6,887 nucleotides of DNA from Nitrospira sp. (lineage in GTDB: Bacteria > Nitrospirota > Nitrospiria > Nitrospirales > Nitrospiraceae): assembly GCA_030456405.1 (NCBI GenBank), contig JAKDNQ010000113.1, positions 1 through 6,887 on the forward strand, in the 5' to 3' direction. Numbering within the stretch: position 1 is the first letter of the stretch; every line of letters begins with the position of its first letter. A program made the translations under genes and the position numbers. Under the pieces are notes generated by a model, which saw only the letters and a list, made by a program, of their open reading frames with translations, ran no database searches and was not told the DNA's origin. Below, piece by piece: positions 5,009-6,887 of the stretch.

Positions 5009-6887
5009 ATGATCAAGGCGCCAGACACATCAGCGGGAATCACAGAAAGTCCCGATCAGACAGAACAGCGGCAACCCACTCCACATCGCGATGTCGCGGA
5101 TAGGCAGGTAGAAGACCTGCAACAACTCGTGCATGGGTTGCAAGCCCGTCAGACCGAGCTGGAGATAGAGAATGAGAAGCTCCGCCGGGCTCGGACGGAT
5201 GGCTACGATTTTTCTCCGGTCGGCCAGGTTACACTGGATACGCACGGCAAGATTGTAACGACGAATCTACGAGCCGCAACGCTGGTGGGCATAGACAGGG
5301 AAAAGCTCATCGGCCAACCATTCATCCGCTTTGTCGCACAAGATAGTCAGGACATCTTTCATTGGCATTGCCGGAAAGTCTTGAAGACCGGCACGCGACA
5401 AACCTGTGAAATGCAACTCCAAAAAAAATCCGGCACGTCGCATTGGGTGCACCTCGAGAGCGTCGCCGTGGACAAAGAGCCGGGACCGGTCACCCATTGG
5501 CAAACAGCGCTACTGGATATTAGCGAACAGAAGCGGACAGAGGGAGCGTTACGGCTCGCAAAATTTTCGATGGAACGGGCCGCCGATGCCGTGTATTGGA
5601 TCGATCAGCAAGCCAAGATACTGGATGTGAACGAGGCGGCCAGTCTCATGTTGGGCTACTCGAAAGAGGAATTGTGCGCCATGACGGTCCACGATCTGAC
5701 CCCTGACATTCAGGCGGACAGATGGCCAGAGTTTTGGGCAAAGACCCAGCAATGCGGGACCATGGTATTGGAGACGGTCCATCGAGCTAAGAATGGCCGG
5801 CTGATCCCTGTCGAGGTAAGTGTCAATTATCTGTTCTACGAAGGAAAGGAGTTCCACTGTGCATTCGTGCGCGACATCACCAAGCGTAAACAGGCGGAGG
5901 AGGCGCTAGGCTCAAGTGAGCGGTTATTGAATAACATCCTCGAAAACATTCCTTCGTATGTGTTTGCCACTGACCGTCAACATCGCTACATTCTCCTGAG
6001 CAATAACCTCGCCCAGTTCTACGGGAAGCCTAAAAAAGACATTTTAGGCAAAACACATCACCATGTTTTTCCCGAGGAGTTGGCGGATGTCATCCAGGCA
6101 ACCAACGAACAGATCATGACGAGTGGTATTCCTCAGCAACTTGAAGAAGTGATAACGAGCACAGTCGGCGGAGTGCCACGTGTCATGTCCACAAACAAGT
6201 CTCCGCTGCGCGATGAGAATGGGAAGATTTATGGAATCTCCGGGGTTGCAACCGACATCACGGAGCACAAACGGCTGGAGACGCAATTCCGGCAGGCTCA
6301 AAAGATGGATGCCATCGGTCGTTTAGCAGGTGGTGTGGCGCACGACTTCAATAATCTGCTCACCATCATTAATGGGTACAGCGCGATGCTCATAGACCGA
6401 CTGTCTGAAGAAGACCCTCGGCATGAGATGGCAGTAGAGACTTTGAAGGCGGGCGAACGGGCCAGTGAGCTGACCAAGCAACTGCTCGCCTTCAGCCGGA
6501 AGCAGGTCCTCATGCCGCAACCGTTGAATTTCAACGATTCGCTGCAGTTGATCAGCTCGATGCTCAACCGGCTGCTGGGCGAAGAAATCACGCTGACGAT
6601 GAATCTTGCGCCGGATCTCTGGTCGATCAATGGCGACAAAGGACAACTCAACCAGGTCACGATGAATCTGGCCATTAATGCCCGTGACGCGATGCCGAAC
6701 GGAGGAACCTTGACGATCGCGACACGTAACCTCTCTGTGACGCCGGAATGGCCGGATCGGTATCGGCTGATGCCTCCTGGAGACTACGTGCACGTGAGCG
6801 TGTCCGACACCGGTCACGGAATGACTCCGGAAACGCTCTCTCATCTGTTCGAGCCATTTTTTACGACCAAAGAGGTGGGGCAAGGAA
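5009..6887 (+). CDS. Multi-PAS sensor histidine kinase (3' end outside window)
   Basis: This is a sensor kinase of a two-component system: it autophosphorylates on histidine and passes the phosphate to a response regulator. The 626 codons present show a likely coiled coil (about 30-62, ending ELEIENEKLRRA); three PAS domains (about 66-175, 181-294 and 303-421), closing with DISEQKR, DITKRKQ and DITEHKR; and a dimerisation/phospho-acceptor domain with GGVAHDFNNLL, so H445 is the phosphorylated residue. The ATPase domain has its N box (N553, N557, ARDAM), G1 box DTGHGM at 600-605 and F box LFEPFFTT. The edge cuts it in the ATP lid before the second glycine box. No signal peptide or membrane helix is seen, so it should be a cytoplasmic sensor. 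No PAS ligand can be named. Kinases with this 'HDFNN' core often continue into a receiver domain, so a hybrid kinase is likely but unseen. A run of eight A (5421-5428) lies in PAS1. Confidence 0.95.
   Translation, partial: MIKAPDTSAGITESPDQTEQRQPTPHRDVADRQVEDLQQLVHGLQARQTELEIENEKLRRARTDGYDFSPVGQVTLDTHGKIVTTNLRAATLVGIDREKLIGQPFIRFVAQDSQDIFHWHCRKVLKTGTRQTCEMQLQKKSGTSHWVHLESVAVDKEPGPVTHWQTALLDISEQKRTEGALRLAKFSMERAADAVYWIDQQAKILDVNEAASLMLGYSKEELCAMTVHDLTPDIQADRWPEFWAKTQQCGTMVLETVHRAKNGRLIPVEVSVNYLFYEGKEFHCAFVRDITKRKQAEEALGSSERLLNNILENIPSYVFATDRQHRYILLSNNLAQFYGKPKKDILGKTHHHVFPEELADVIQATNEQIMTSGIPQQLEEVITSTVGGVPRVMSTNKSPLRDENGKIYGISGVATDITEHKRLETQFRQAQKMDAIGRLAGGVAHDFNNLLTIINGYSAMLIDRLSEEDPRHEMAVETLKAGERASELTKQLLAFSRKQVLMPQPLNFNDSLQLISSMLNRLLGEEITLTMNLAPDLWSINGDKGQLNQVTMNLAINARDAMPNGGTLTIATRNLSVTPEWPDRYRLMPPGDYVHVSVSDTGHGMTPETLSHLFEPFFTTKEVGQG

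Noticed and set aside
5004..5012. ATG at 5004 as the kinase start
   Set aside because: It is out of frame with the kinase and meets TGA after two codons; the ATG at 5009 is in frame and has a correctly spaced ribosome site.
6298..6883. Overlapping minus-strand ORFs opposite the kinase
   Set aside because: They are antisense to the phospho-acceptor and ATPase domains, whose motifs are intact on the + strand.

Overview
The window looks like ordinary bacterial chromosome from a moderately GC-rich organism. The DnaE and AccA sequences, together with a soluble multi-PAS kinase of the 'HDFNN' type, suggest a Nitrospirota (Nitrospira-like) or deltaproteobacterial-type genome. That assignment is inference from general resemblance, not from a search. 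All three confident genes are on the + strand.

Layout. Positions 1-109 are a short upstream region containing a near-consensus promoter. It is followed by dnaE (110-3571), encoding the full-length alpha subunit of DNA polymerase III, and after 67 bases by accA (3639-4607), encoding the carboxyltransferase alpha subunit of acetyl-CoA carboxylase. The dnaE-accA pair is a known linkage, also found in E. coli, and no terminator separates the genes here, so they are probably co-transcribed. A stretch of 401 bases (4608-5008) without a recognised gene follows. It holds a weak hairpin, a candidate 59-residue small ORF (4750-4929), a possible promoter and a few very short nested ORFs. The rest (5009 to the right edge) is the first 626 codons of a cytoplasmic sensor histidine kinase: a coiled coil, three PAS domains, a phospho-acceptor domain and most of the ATPase domain. 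The window edge cuts it in the ATP lid.

How the genes relate. DnaE (replication) and AccA (first step of fatty acid synthesis) are housekeeping proteins whose shared transcription could link DNA and membrane synthesis. The kinase is a separate signalling gene and nothing in the sequence ties it to the first two.

The most interesting signals are in translation initiation. The dnaE promoter places the expected transcription start on the A of its ATG, so dnaE may be leaderless. accA has no good ribosome binding site but follows an 11-codon ORF that has one. The small ORF upstream of the kinase may be an unannotated protein. I see no evidence of a mobile element, CRISPR array, RNA gene, defence system or new multi-gene system.
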